DNA of 64,000 bases from the NCBI RefSeq assembly GCF_947501165.1, contig NZ_CANMUU010000006.1, positions 1-64,000 on the forward strand, read 5' to 3'. Within the stretch, counting starts at the first letter, position 1. The number at the start of each line of letters is the position of its first letter. A program made the translations under genes and the position numbers. This document shows positions 25,464 through 34,834 of this stretch, piece after piece. This stretch comes from an uncultured Allomuricauda sp. GTDB lineage: Bacteria > Bacteroidota > Bacteroidia > Flavobacteriales > Flavobacteriaceae. Under the pieces are notes generated by a model, which was not told the origin of the DNA, made no database searches, and worked only from the letters and a program-made list of their open reading frames with translations.

Positions 25464-27923
25464 TTATAGAATACCTCCGCTGGACTTTTTGGTATTGCTA
25501 TCTCTTCTCTTACGTTGCTTGGCACGATTCTTTCCACTACCAAATCTATATGAAAGACCTACATACAGGGTTTGGCTTTCCCAGTTGAATTGCCCATTTT
25601 GGATATAAGGGCGTTGGCCTTCAAACTCAAATCGCATGGTATTGAAAACATCATTGAAGTTTGCACTCAACGTTCCCTTGCCTTTGGCAAAACTGTACCG
25701 TGCTCCAAAATTTACAAAGTACATGGGCTGCATCTCAAATTGAATGTTTTGATTTTGACCACGATAGAATCCAAAGAGCTGCAAAGTCAACTTTTTGTTT
25801 ACAGTAAAGCTATTGTTCATCCGAAGATTCCATGCCGTGTTATCTACTTCAACATTTTCCGTAACGATATCATCTTCTGAAGCATTACTTGGGTCACCTC
25901 CGGCTAAACGTTCAGTAATACCCCGCTGGGTTTGACTGAACATATCAAAACTTCCGTTAATGCTCCACCATTTTGTTGGTTTGTAGTTTGTTGAGATCTC
26001 TACTCCATAGGCTGAGGTATTATTGAAGTTGTCAAAAGTTAAAATCAACTTGTTAAAGTCCAATCGGTCCACAAAAACCGCCCTATTGATTTCATCCTCA
26101 ATGGTTCTATAGAAAACACCTGCTGTAAGACTACCTTTTTTCAACCGTTTGGTGAAATTAAGCTCGTAGGAGTTTGTGAATTGAGGAACCAAGCTAGGAT
26201 TCCCGAAAGAAGAAATCAAAGGTGTCGCAAACTCTCTTATTGGGTTTACCTGTTGTAGCCCAGGGCGATCTACCCTTCGACTGAAACTTGCTTGCAATTG
26301 GTCTTTTTCATTCACATTATAGGTAAAAAAGGCAGAGGGATAAATTTGGGTATAATCATCTGTAAAAGCTCTTACCTGATTGGTATCTGCAATAACCTGA
26401 ACATCTTCTAGTCGAGCCCCGACTTGATACGACCACTTTTTATAGCGTTGAGAAAAAGTGACATATCCTGAATAGATGTCCATGCCATACACAAAATTAG
26501 TAGAGGGTGTTGGCACCAAATCTCCATTGGAGTTAAAAGAAAGACCCGTGGAAGAATAATCCACATCTGTTTCAAAGTAACGGGCTTCCACACCAACCTC
26601 TAGTTTAGAAATAGAGTCTAGGGGATTTACATAATCTAAATTAATGAATGTCTGATCCCTTTTGGTGTCCACAAAATCCATATAATCCGGAAATAGGGTA
26701 GCTCCTGTCGATGCAAAGTCGGCATCTTCATCATCTTCAAACCGATTATGGTCTATTTCCAATTCAATATTATGTCCCTCTTTGGCAAAGTCCAGCTTAT
26801 AATCAAAATTGTATTGCTGGCTAAGGTTGTCATTCGTGTTATTGAAGAATTGTATTAAATCCCGGGTTGGGTCTAAATTATAGGTAACATCTGTGATGCC
26901 AAGTCCTTCACCGTTAAAATAATTTTGGTTGGTGAATATGGAAAGTGTGTTCTTTTCGTTGATGTAAAAATCTACTCCTATTTTATAAAGATGCGATTCA
27001 TTGTCGTTGAAGAAGTTAAAATCCTGTAGGGAGTTTTCATCTTCCCTGAAAATGAAACCATCATTGAAATAATCACCAATATTGGTTCCATAGTTCCCAT
27101 AAAAATTGAATTTTCCCACCTTATAGTTTAAATCCAACGAGGCGTTATATTTTGGGCGAATTCCTTGGGTGTACCCCAAATTTATATTTCCATTAAAGCC
27201 CATGTTGGCATTTTTGTGCAAAACAATATTGATGATGCCGCTCATGCCCTCAGGATTGTATTTTGCAGATGGATTGGTAATCAACTCAATGGATTTAATG
27301 GAAGTTGATGGAATTTGTCTTAATAACTGGGCTACGGGTACGTTGGAGAGTTTTCCATCTACCATGACTCGAACATTGGAGTTGCCTCGTAATGAAAGCT
27401 CACCTGTTTGCGCATCAACATTTACAGATGGGATATTGTTCATGATTTCTGAGGCAGTGGCGCCAGCGGTTGTCAGATCTTTGCCCACATTGATAACTTT
27501 TCTATCCACCCGCTGCTCAATAGTGGTGCGCTCGGCAACCACTTCAACTTCTTCTAGTTCTTGTGTACTTTCCATCAAAGTGATGGTGCCCAAGTCCACT
27601 TTCTTGTTTTTCTTTGAGATTTCAAGTTTTTGAATGTGTGTCTCGTACCCTATAAATTGAACCTCTAAGGTAAAAGAGCCTTCCGGTAATTTTTTTATTT
27701 CAAATTTCCCGTCTTCCGTCGTTATTCCACCAGTAATTGTTTCTGTACCATCTTCAGACTTGATTACAATTGCAGCATAGGCTACCGGCTGTTTTTGCGC
27801 GTTGTCAATCACGGTGCCAGTTATAGAACCTATTTTGAGGTCTGTGTCGTTTTCAGTCGTTAGGGGATAGGTGTAAAATGTACTGCAAAAAAGCAGCACA
27901 AAAAGAAATACATTTCTTCTCAT
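25464..27923 (-). CDS. TonB-dependent receptor, CarboxypepD_reg-like / OMP_b-brl_3 type
   Basis: 819 residues. A signal peptide (MRRNVFLFVLLFCSTFYTYP) is followed by a CarboxypepD_reg-like beta domain (~35-120; GSITGTVIDNAQKQPVAYAAIVIK, GKFEIKKLPEGSFTLEVQFIGYE), a plug domain (~140-235; TASEIMNNIPSVNVDAQTGELSLRGNSNVRVMVDGK) and a large beta-barrel to ~800. A basic tail (KNRAKQRKRRDSNTKKSSGG) ends the protein. This class lacks a classical TonB box but imports large substrates. There is no SusD-like partner, so it is probably not a polysaccharide locus. Its upstream region contains a conspicuous hairpin at 28096-28129. Confidence 0.9.
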   Translation of the reverse strand: MRRNVFLFVLLFCSTFYTYPLTTENDTDLKIGSITGTVIDNAQKQPVAYAAIVIKSEDGTETITGGITTEDGKFEIKKLPEGSFTLEVQFIGYETHIQKLEISKKNKKVDLGTITLMESTQELEEVEVVAERTTIEQRVDRKVINVGKDLTTAGATASEIMNNIPSVNVDAQTGELSLRGNSNVRVMVDGKLSNVPVAQLLRQIPSTSIKSIELITNPSAKYNPEGMSGIINIVLHKNANMGFNGNINLGYTQGIRPKYNASLDLNYKVGKFNFYGNYGTNIGDYFNDGFIFREDENSLQDFNFFNDNESHLYKIGVDFYINEKNTLSIFTNQNYFNGEGLGITDVTYNLDPTRDLIQFFNNTNDNLSQQYNFDYKLDFAKEGHNIELEIDHNRFEDDEDADFASTGATLFPDYMDFVDTKRDQTFINLDYVNPLDSISKLEVGVEARYFETDVDYSSTGLSFNSNGDLVPTPSTNFVYGMDIYSGYVTFSQRYKKWSYQVGARLEDVQVIADTNQVRAFTDDYTQIYPSAFFTYNVNEKDQLQASFSRRVDRPGLQQVNPIREFATPLISSFGNPSLVPQFTNSYELNFTKRLKKGSLTAGVFYRTIEDEINRAVFVDRLDFNKLILTFDNFNNTSAYGVEISTNYKPTKWWSINGSFDMFSQTQRGITERLAGGDPSNASEDDIVTENVEVDNTAWNLRMNNSFTVNKKLTLQLFGFYRGQNQNIQFEMQPMYFVNFGARYSFAKGKGTLSANFNDVFNTMRFEFEGQRPYIQNGQFNWESQTLYVGLSYRFGSGKNRAKQRKRRDSNTKKSSGGIL

Positions 27924-28272
27924 GAGTTTGTTCGTTTTTTGGATTGATTATCCGATGATTGATGATACCTACTAGACGATTAATTCAGAACGATGTTACG
28001 AGATGTATTTCTTTTAACATTTTTTAACAAAAAAGAACAGTCTAAGATTTTGTAAGTAAAGTGATTGGTAGTGGACAAAGGACTGGAAAAAAGAAACCCC
28101 AGCTACCATGAAGAATGGTCCGCTGGGGTCTGTTCATTGATAAGCTATACTAAACACTAACCATTAACTATAAAAAATACAGTCTTACCAATGATTCATT
28201 TCTAGGTTAAATAGACGAGTTTTTTTTTGATTAGTTACAGCTATTGATTTAGTTTAACATATAAATTAACAA
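27924..28272. other. intergenic region upstream of the TonB receptor
   Basis: 349 bp between the divergent TonB receptor and CoA-binding genes. I see no coding gene. The one clear structure is the hairpin at 28096-28129, followed on the minus strand by a T-rich run. No perfect TAnnTTTG box was found on either strand. Confidence 0.7.
28085..28129 (-). terminator. terminator-like hairpin in the TonB receptor leader region
   Basis: ACCCCAGC (28096-28103) pairs with GCTGGGGT (28122-28129), and ACCAT (28105-28109) pairs with ATGGT (28115-28119), giving a 13 bp two-part stem. On the minus strand it is followed by TTTCTTTTTT. No plus-strand T-run follows. A minus-strand transcript reading towards the TonB receptor would meet it about 170 bp before the start codon. 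Confidence 0.6.
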
Positions 28273-28632
28273 ATGGTTAAGACACTTGTTTTTGGGGCAT
28301 CACCAAACCCTAGTCGTTACAGTAATATTGCAATTCATCGTTTGGTCGAAAATAAAATTGAAACTGAAGCCTTTGGAATCCGGTCCGGTGTGGTGGCTGG
28401 AATTCAAATATCAGATAGGTTAGAAGGTTTTCACAATGTAGACACTATCAGTCTCTATCTTAATCCAAAGAGACAGCAAGAGTACTATCAGACCATCATC
28501 AATATGAAACCAAGAAGGGTCATTTTCAATCCAGGTACGGAAAACACTGATTTTCAGAATATCTTAAAAGAAAACAATATTAAGGTGGAGATAGCTTGTA
28601 CTTTGGTTTTACTTGCTACTGGCCAATACTGA
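28273..28632 (+). CDS. CoA-binding (YccU/CoA_binding_2) domain protein
   Basis: 119 residues forming a single Rossmann-like CoA_binding_2 domain: [19 protein letters not shown] near the N-terminus, DTISLYLNP in the middle and [15 protein letters not shown] near the C-terminus. Stand-alone members are thought to bind CoA or a related nucleotide; no enzymatic role is established. Its last 24 bases overlap the 3' end of the converging symporter gene. Confidence 0.85.
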   Translation: MVKTLVFGASPNPSRYSNIAIHRLVENKIETEAFGIRSGVVAGIQISDRLEGFHNVDTISLYLNPKRQQEYYQTIINMKPRRVIFNPGTENTDFQNILKENNIKVEIACTLVLLATGQY

Positions 28633-30090
28633 TGTTTTTTTTCTAAGTAATAGAAGGCCAAGAAAAGTCAATAGACCGTTCAATGGTAAAAGTTCGTAGC
28701 CAATTACGTAACCTCCTAGATATTTCGGGTCCAAACTTCCCAAAATGGCTATGATGCCAACAGACAGCAAACAGACTATCCATACATATCGGTCTTTGAT
28801 TTGAAACTTGGTGAAAATACCAAAAGCGAATAGTCCCAAAAGCGGTCCGTAGGTATACCCGGCTACAATCAATAAACTATCTATTACATTCCTGCTTAAA
28901 ATATATTTGAAAGCTATAATAACCAGAACCAAAAGTATGCTCATCCCAATGTGTGTCCTTTTTCTCAACTTTTTTTGTTGGGTTTCGTCGTGTTTTTCAA
29001 TGTCTAAGAAATCCACACAAAATGAAGTGGTCAATGATGTAAGAGCACTATCTGCACTACTGTATGCTGCAGCAATGAGTCCCAACATAAAGGTAACCGC
29101 CAAGGCAAGACCCAACCCACCGTTTAAAGCTATTTCTGGAAAAAGGAGGTCAGACTTGGGCTCACCATCCATTAATGGTATTGAAATTCCATTTTTTCCT
29201 GCATATATGTATAACAAGGCACCTAACAACATAAAAAGGAAAGTAGCACCGACCAAAACAAAACTGAAAGAGACCATATTCTTTTGGGCATCTTTCAGGG
29301 TTTTACAAGTAAGGTTTTTTTGCATCATATCCTGGTCCAGTCCAGTCATGCAGATGGTAACAAACATTCCACCAACAAAAGACTTCACAAAATGGGTGCG
29401 TTCCAAAAAACTGTCCACAAATATGAACCTATTATAAGATTTGAGTTCTGATGAAGCCAAAAAATCACCAAAGCTCCAATCCAATTCTTGGTTGATCAGT
29501 ATAATGGATAATACTACCGCCAACAACATGAAAAGGGTTTGTAATGTATCCGTCCATACTATGGTTTTAATGCCACCTCGGTTGGTATAGACCCAAATCA
29601 ACAAAATAGAGAGTACTACGGTTAATTCAAATGGAACGCCCAAGTCATCAAAAACAAATTGTTGCAACACAATGGCCACTAAAAACAACCGAAACGAAGC
29701 TCCAAGAACCCTTGATATAAAAAAGAAAAAAGCACCCGTCTTGTGGCTTACAACCCCAAAACGTTCCAGTAAGTATTCATAAATGGAAGTGAGGTTGAAT
29801 TTATAATAGATAGGTAATAGAACATAAGCCACAACAAAGTAGCCTACCAAATAACCCAAGACCACTTGCATATAGCTAAACTGTGAGGCTTCTACCCATC
29901 CAGGAACCGATATGAAAGTAACTCCAGACAAAGAGGCGCCTACCATTCCAAAAGCCACAACATACCATGGGGATTGCCTACCGGCCTTAAAAAAATCAGT
30001 ATTTGAATCATTTTTGCCTGTGAAGTAGGAAATAATCATCAATACCGCGAAATAAGCACCGATGAGCAGTAGAATTTGTATTGCGGACAT
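28609..30090 (-). CDS. sodium:solute symporter (SSS family)
   Basis: 493 residues with 13-14 hydrophobic segments. Early landmarks [29 protein letters not shown] and the central [13 protein letters not shown], a sodium-site-like Ser/Thr motif, match the SSS (SLC5-like) family. The charged loop ERTHFVKS... lies between TM helices. Likely Na+-driven import of a small solute; the substrate cannot be read from the sequence. Divergent from recR, whose promoter box lies in the 77 bp between them. Confidence 0.9.
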   Translation of the reverse strand: MSAIQILLLIGAYFAVLMIISYFTGKNDSNTDFFKAGRQSPWYVVAFGMVGASLSGVTFISVPGWVEASQFSYMQVVLGYLVGYFVVAYVLLPIYYKFNLTSIYEYLLERFGVVSHKTGAFFFFISRVLGASFRLFLVAIVLQQFVFDDLGVPFELTVVLSILLIWVYTNRGGIKTIVWTDTLQTLFMLLAVVLSIILINQELDWSFGDFLASSELKSYNRFIFVDSFLERTHFVKSFVGGMFVTICMTGLDQDMMQKNLTCKTLKDAQKNMVSFSFVLVGATFLFMLLGALLYIYAGKNGISIPLMDGEPKSDLLFPEIALNGGLGLALAVTFMLGLIAAAYSSADSALTSLTTSFCVDFLDIEKHDETQQKKLRKRTHIGMSILLVLVIIAFKYILSRNVIDSLLIVAGYTYGPLLGLFAFGIFTKFQIKDRYVWIVCLLSVGIIAILGSLDPKYLGGYVIGYELLPLNGLLTFLGLLLLRKKTSVLASSK

Positions 30091-30142
30091 TAGTTTGGTT
30101 TACAATGCAAAGTACAAAAGTAAATCGGTAAACCTAAAATCG

Positions 30143-30150
30143 TAATTTTG
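30143..30150 (+). promoter_or_regulatory. -7 box for recR
   Basis: TAATTTTG matches TAnnTTTG. It lies 17 bp before the ATG at 30168. The predicted start of transcription (~30155) makes the in-frame TTG at 30156 an unlikely start codon. Confidence 0.55.
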
Positions 30151-30167
30151 CTACTTTGTTTACAGAT

Positions 30168-30788
30168 ATGGAATTCTCATCAAAGCTTTTGGAAAATGCA
30201 GTATATGAAATGTCTCAGCTTCCTGGAATTGGAAAGCGTACTGCCCTGAGGCTTGTTCTGCACTTGCTCAATCAACCCGAAGAACAGACTCAAAATCTTT
30301 CTAGAGCACTGCTTCAATTAAAGGAAGATGTAAATTTCTGTAAAAGCTGCCATAATATTTCCGATACGGAGATTTGCGAGATTTGCGCGAATCCCAAAAG
30401 AGATAAATCCTTGGTTTGTGTAGTTGAGGATATTAGGGACGTCATGGCCATTGAAAACACATCGCAATACCAAGGGCTGTACCATGTTTTAGGTGGGAAG
30501 ATATCCCCAATGGAAGGGGTGGGTCCGCAAGACCTCAATATTATTCCTTTGGTGAATAGAGTGAAAAATGGTGACGTTAAGGAGCTTATTTTTGCCTTGA
30601 GCTCTACTATGGAGGGCGATACGACCAATTTTTATATTTATAAACAGTTGGAAGGCCTCAATGTGGTTACCTCTACAATTGCAAGAGGTATTTCAGTAGG
30701 CGATGAGCTAGAATATGCCGACGAAGTTACCTTGGGAAGGAGTATCCTGAACAGGGTTCCTTTTGAAAATTCGATAAAAGCAGGTTGA
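30168..30788 (+). CDS. recR: recombination protein RecR
   Basis: 206 residues from the ATG at 30168. An N-terminal helix-hairpin-helix ([12 protein letters not shown], 18-29) is followed by a four-Cys zinc motif C58-x2-C61-x8-C70-x2-C73, and a Toprim domain begins at ~80 ([16 protein letters not shown]) with [15 protein letters not shown] and [21 protein letters not shown]. RecR acts with RecF/RecO to load RecA at gaps. Length and motifs are complete. Divergent from the symporter gene. Confidence 0.96.
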   Translation: MEFSSKLLENAVYEMSQLPGIGKRTALRLVLHLLNQPEEQTQNLSRALLQLKEDVNFCKSCHNISDTEICEICANPKRDKSLVCVVEDIRDVMAIENTSQYQGLYHVLGGKISPMEGVGPQDLNIIPLVNRVKNGDVKELIFALSSTMEGDTTNFYIYKQLEGLNVVTSTIARGISVGDELEYADEVTLGRSILNRVPFENSIKAG

Positions 30789-30838
30789 TTTAACGACCAA
30801 TTAATAAATAAAACATAATAAAAAGTCAATTTCTTTAG

Positions 30839-30846
30839 TATTTTTG
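30839..30846 (+). promoter_or_regulatory. -7 box for the E2 gene
   Basis: TATTTTTG, a perfect TAnnTTTG match, lies 35 bp before the ATG at 30882. No clear -33 TTTG is seen. Confidence 0.5.
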
Positions 30847-30881
30847 CAAAATAGAAATCAGCCTTAGTACGTTAGATAGTT

Positions 30882-32234
30882 ATGTCAAAGTTTGAGTTAA
30901 AGTTACCGCAAATGGGAGAAAGTGTTGCCGAGGCAACATTAACAACTTGGTTGAAGGAAGTAGGTGATGTCATTGAAATGGACGAAGCTGTTTTTGAGAT
31001 AGCTACGGACAAAGTAGATTCTGAGGTCCCTAGTGAAGTTGAAGGGGTGCTACTTGAAAAAAAATTCAATGTTGACGACGTTATAAAAGTAGGCGAAGTT
31101 GTTGCGGTAATCCAGTTGGATGGTGATGCACCGGTAGTATTGGAAGAGCCAATTGAAAAAGAAGTTACCAATGATGCTGAGGAAACTGCTCCAGCATTGG
31201 TCATTGAAGAAGAAATTAATCAAATTCAAGAGAGTGTTGCGGCCACCACTCAAGATTTTGCATCTTCAGAACGGTTTTATTCCCCGTTGGTTAAAAACAT
31301 AGCCAAGGAAGAAGGTATTTCCATGGAAGAGCTGGAAGCTATTGTAGGTACTGGAAAAGAAGGAAGGGTAACCAAGAACGATATTAAAGCCTATTTGGAA
31401 AGTCGGTCTTCCAATGGAAGTACCCAACCAATGCCAAAAGAGACTGAAATCAAGACGGCTCCTGAAGTCAAAGAGCCCAAAAAACAAAAGGTTCAAACTG
31501 AAGCACCAAAACCACTTGTTGCTGGTGGAGACGAGCTTATTCCATTATCAAGAATGGGCAAGCTCATTGCCAAACATATGGTAGACAGTATAACAACCTC
31601 TGCCCATGTTCAAAGTTTTGTAGAGGTGGATGTGACCAATCTGGTAACTTGGAGAAACAAGGTTAAAAAAGAATTTGAGGCCAGAGAAGGCGAGAAACTT
31701 ACATTTACTCCCATTTTTATGGAAGCAGTTGCGATGGCCATAAAAAAATATCCCTTGATCAATATCTCTTTGGAAGGTGACAATGTCATCAAAAAGAAGA
31801 ATATTAATTTAGGTATGGCAGCGGCATTGCCTGACGGAAATCTTATTGTACCCGTTATTAAAAATGCAGACCAGTTAAATTTGGTTGGTATGGCAAAAAC
31901 GGTAAATGACTTAGCGAATAGAGCACGAAACAACCAGTTAAAACCGGATGAAATCCAAGACGGAACCTATACAGTAACTAATGTGGGTACTTTTGGAAGT
32001 GTTTTTGGAACCCCAATAATAAATCAACCACAGGTAGGTATTTTGGCTTTGGGTGCTATTCGAAAAATACCATCCGTCATTGAAACGGACCAGGGTGAGT
32101 ACATAGGAATCCGAAGTAAAATGTTCCTTTCCCACAGCTATGACCATAGAGTTGTGAATGGTGCTTTGGGTGGAATGTTCGTAAAAACGGTTGCCGATTA
32201 CTTGGAAGCATGGGATATTAACAGGGAAATCTAG
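30882..32234 (+). CDS. dihydrolipoamide acyltransferase (E2) of a 2-oxoacid dehydrogenase complex
   Basis: 450 residues. Lipoyl domain 3-77 with lipoylation site Lys44 in ATDKVDSE; flexible acidic linker; peripheral subunit-binding domain ~131-175 (FYSPLVKNIAKEEGISMEELEAI); second linker rich in Pro/Lys; catalytic acyltransferase domain ~215-450. The active-site motif reads DHRVVNGALGG, where the usual motif is DHRxxDG, so the Asp position is Asn; the catalytic His is retained. Most similar in layout to the branched-chain 2-oxoacid E2. No E1 or E3 gene is adjacent. Confidence 0.92.
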   Translation: MSKFELKLPQMGESVAEATLTTWLKEVGDVIEMDEAVFEIATDKVDSEVPSEVEGVLLEKKFNVDDVIKVGEVVAVIQLDGDAPVVLEEPIEKEVTNDAEETAPALVIEEEINQIQESVAATTQDFASSERFYSPLVKNIAKEEGISMEELEAIVGTGKEGRVTKNDIKAYLESRSSNGSTQPMPKETEIKTAPEVKEPKKQKVQTEAPKPLVAGGDELIPLSRMGKLIAKHMVDSITTSAHVQSFVEVDVTNLVTWRNKVKKEFEAREGEKLTFTPIFMEAVAMAIKKYPLINISLEGDNVIKKKNINLGMAAALPDGNLIVPVIKNADQLNLVGMAKTVNDLANRARNNQLKPDEIQDGTYTVTNVGTFGSVFGTPIINQPQVGILALGAIRKIPSVIETDQGEYIGIRSKMFLSHSYDHRVVNGALGGMFVKTVADYLEAWDINREI

Positions 32235-32298
32235 CCTCAAATACCTCTTTCAATCTCAAGACTTTCTTAACTTAGGGGACAGAAATAAATCATCAATC

Positions 32299-33081
32299 AT
32301 GAAGCTTATCGTTCCTTTTCTTTTAGTAGCCTTTCTGCTGCTAAACTTCAATACTATGGCCCAGGAAACATCAGCGTACAAAAAAAAGACATTTGAAAAA
32401 GATGGCAAGGTGATGCCGTATCGAATTCTGCTTCCTGTGGACTTCAATCCAAAAAACAAATATCCGCTTGTTCTTGTTCTTCATGGTTCCGGAGAACGGG
32501 GTAATGATAATGAAGCCCAATTGGTGCACGGTTCCGAGCTTTTTTTGAATGATGATTTACGGAGTAGGTTTCCCAGTATAGTGGTATTTCCCCAGTGTGC
32601 TGCAGAAAGTTCTTGGTCTAAGATAAATGTGGAGGGAGACTCTCCAAATAGAGAGTTTACATTCTATGAAGATGGAGAACCCACAGATGACATGCTTCTT
32701 TTGGAAGGGTTGCTAAAGCAACTGAAAAAGGAATATAAAATTGATAAGACCCGAATGTATTTGGGAGGATTGTCCATGGGTGGTATGGGTACTTTTGAAC
32801 TGGTACGAAGAAACCCAAAAATGTTTGCAGCGGCATTTCCTATTTGTGGCGGGGCCAATCCGTTAATAAGTAAAAAGCTTAAAAGATTGGATTGGTGGGT
32901 ATTTCATGGCGATGCTGATAATGTGGTTCCCGAAAAGTATTCTGCGGAAATGGTGAAAGCCATGGAATTGGAAGGAATTTCAGTAATATACTCGGTTTAC
33001 AAGGGAGTGGGTCATAACAGCTGGGACAACGCCTTTGCAGAACCTAACTTAATACCTTGGCTATTTTCTAAGTCCCGATAA
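32299..33081 (+). CDS. secreted alpha/beta-hydrolase (esterase/PHB-depolymerase-like)
   Basis: 260 residues from the ATG at 32299; the frame is open further upstream into the E2 gene, but only this ATG gives a signal peptide (MKLIVPFLLVAFLLLNFNTMAQ). Catalytic serine in GLSMGGMGTF, an oxyanion-region LHGSGERG, Asp in FHGDADNVV and His in GVGHNSW. The layout resembles secreted feruloyl-esterase, PHB-depolymerase and predicted peptidase proteins (dienelactone hydrolase-like). Probably a periplasmic or exported carboxylesterase; substrate unknown. It follows the E2 gene by 64 bp. Confidence 0.87.
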   Translation: MKLIVPFLLVAFLLLNFNTMAQETSAYKKKTFEKDGKVMPYRILLPVDFNPKNKYPLVLVLHGSGERGNDNEAQLVHGSELFLNDDLRSRFPSIVVFPQCAAESSWSKINVEGDSPNREFTFYEDGEPTDDMLLLEGLLKQLKKEYKIDKTRMYLGGLSMGGMGTFELVRRNPKMFAAAFPICGGANPLISKKLKRLDWWVFHGDADNVVPEKYSAEMVKAMELEGISVIYSVYKGVGHNSWDNAFAEPNLIPWLFSKSR

Positions 33082-33090
33082 ATCTATACT

Positions 33091-33867
33091 ATGGAACTAC
33101 AGCTTACCAAACCCATATGTTTTTTTGATTTGGAGACCACAGGAACTAATGTTGCCTCCGATAGAATTGTTGAAATATCCATCCTGAAAATATTCCCAAA
33201 TGGGAATAAGGAAAGTAAAACATGGTTAGTAAACCCCGAAATGCCCATTCCTCCAGAAGTAATTGAAGTGCATGGAATTTCCAATGAAAAAGTGGCGAAT
33301 GAGCCAACTTTTAAACAACTATCCAAAGAGATTTATAAAATGATCAAGGATAGTGACTTGGCAGGGTTTAATTCTGATCGCTTTGATATTCCACTTTTGG
33401 CTGAAGAAATGTTACGTGCCGAGGTGGATTTTGATATGAAGCATATGGTTTCTGTTGATGTCCAGACTATTTTTCATAAAATGGAGAAAAGAACCCTAGG
33501 TGCTGCCTACAAGTTTTACTGTGATAAAGAACTGACAGATGCCCATAGTGCCGCTGCGGATACAGAAGCCACTTATGAGGTCTTAAAGGCGCAATTGGAA
33601 AGGTATCCCGAACTTGAAAATAATGTGAAGAAGCTATCAGAGTTTACTACGCGCAAGCAGTCTTTGGATTTCGCTGGCTTTATCGGGGTAAATAAACAGA
33701 AAGAGCCAATTTTCACTTTTGGCAAACACAAAGGAAAAACAGTGGAAGAGGTCCTTAGTGCCGAGCCGGGTTATTTCGGATGGATTTTAAATGCCGATTT
33801 CCCGTTGTACACCAAAAAAGTGCTCACTCAAATCAAACTTAGTAAGTTGAACAATAAACTTTCCTAA
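33091..33867 (+). CDS. DEDDh 3'-5' exonuclease with C-terminal DUF3820-like domain
   Basis: 258 residues. ExoI is FFDLETTG, ExoII contains GFNSDRFDIPLL and ExoIII is AHSAAADTEATYEVL, together the DEDDh set with the catalytic His before Asp. This is the fold of DNA polymerase III epsilon and oligonucleases. Residues ~205-245 (IFTFGKHKGKTVEEVLSAEPGYFGWIL) are a compact FGKHKGK domain like DUF3820, often attached to such exonucleases. It starts 9 bp after the esterase gene. Probably a DNA repair or proofreading-type nuclease; which one is not determinable. Confidence 0.9.
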   Translation: MELQLTKPICFFDLETTGTNVASDRIVEISILKIFPNGNKESKTWLVNPEMPIPPEVIEVHGISNEKVANEPTFKQLSKEIYKMIKDSDLAGFNSDRFDIPLLAEEMLRAEVDFDMKHMVSVDVQTIFHKMEKRTLGAAYKFYCDKELTDAHSAAADTEATYEVLKAQLERYPELENNVKKLSEFTTRKQSLDFAGFIGVNKQKEPIFTFGKHKGKTVEEVLSAEPGYFGWILNADFPLYTKKVLTQIKLSKLNNKLS

Positions 33868-33884
33868 TTCTATTTTTCTACAGT

Positions 33885-34496
33885 ATGAAGTTAATTTGCA
33901 TTGGCAGGAACTATGCTGCCCATATTGATGAATTGCAGAATGAAAGACCATCGGAACCCGTGGTTTTCATAAAACCAGATTCTGCAATTCTACCCAAGGA
34001 ACAAGATTTTTATATACCCGAATTTTCCAAGGATGTACATTATGAAGTAGAAGTTTTAGTGAAGATAAAAAAGGTGGGAAAACACATCTCTAAAAAGTTT
34101 GCCCATACCTATTATGACGAAGTTGGTTTGGGAATAGATTTCACGGCAAGGGACTTGCAGTCTCAACTAAAGCAGAAGGGATTGCCCTGGGAAAAAGCTA
34201 AGGGTTTTGATGGTGCAGCTGTGATAGGTAAGTGGATACCAAAAGAAAAGTACGAAAGCATGGACAATCTACGATTTTCCTTGTTAAAAAATGGGGAAAG
34301 TGTTCAAAATGGCGATACTTCCTTGATGTTGTGGAAGATAGATGAACTTATCTCCTATGTATCCACCTATTTTATGCTAAAAAAAGGGGATATTTTGTTT
34401 ACGGGCACTCCTGCGGGGGTTGGTAAAGTAAGTCCAAATGATTACCTTTCTGGTACCCTTGAAGGCGAAGAAATGTTCGCTCTAAACGTAAAATAA
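33885..34496 (+). CDS. fumarylacetoacetate hydrolase family protein
   Basis: 203 residues, the short FAH/YcgM-like form. Visible core: ICIGRNYAAHIDELQNE, FIKPDSAIL, metal-site Glu in HYEVEVLVKIKKVGK, VGLGIDFTARDLQ, and LFTGTPAGVGKVSPND near the C-terminus. Family members hydrolyse or decarboxylate acylpyruvate-like or oxaloacetate-like compounds with Mg2+ or Ca2+. It ends on the base where the Hpt gene begins (TAATG), so the two are translationally coupled. Confidence 0.9.
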   Translation: MKLICIGRNYAAHIDELQNERPSEPVVFIKPDSAILPKEQDFYIPEFSKDVHYEVEVLVKIKKVGKHISKKFAHTYYDEVGLGIDFTARDLQSQLKQKGLPWEKAKGFDGAAVIGKWIPKEKYESMDNLRFSLLKNGESVQNGDTSLMLWKIDELISYVSTYFMLKKGDILFTGTPAGVGKVSPNDYLSGTLEGEEMFALNVK

Positions 34497-34834
34497 TGAT
34501 TTACAGCCTCGATAAAATCAATGAAATGGCAGAAGGTGACCAAGACTTTGTTGTTTCTGTGGTTTCCGTTTTCTTGGATGAAGTTCCTACCGATCTGGAA
34601 GGATTGGAGAATGCAATTGGGAGCAAAGAATATGAGAGCATTTACAAGTTGGCCCATAAAATTAAACCTAATGTAGATTTGTTGGGAATGGAACACGCTA
34701 GGGCAACCGCACTTGAGATAGAGACGCTAGGAAAAAATTCCGGGAGTATGGTACAGATTGAGGAGAAATTCCCATTCTTGAAAAAAGATATACTTCAAGT
34801 AATCTCTGAGCTTAAAAAAGACTTCGATTTATAG
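34496..34834 (+). CDS. orphan Hpt (histidine phosphotransfer) domain protein
   Basis: 112 residues, entirely helical. The phospho-accepting histidine is His54 in YKLAHKIKPNVDLLGM, in the usual helix position. No kinase, receiver or membrane segment is present and none is nearby, so it is an orphan phosphorelay shuttle. It overlaps the FAH-family stop by one base and the cinA-like gene begins on the base after it; that coupling is unusual. Confidence 0.85.
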   Translation: MIYSLDKINEMAEGDQDFVVSVVSVFLDEVPTDLEGLENAIGSKEYESIYKLAHKIKPNVDLLGMEHARATALEIETLGKNSGSMVQIEEKFPFLKKDILQVISELKKDFDL

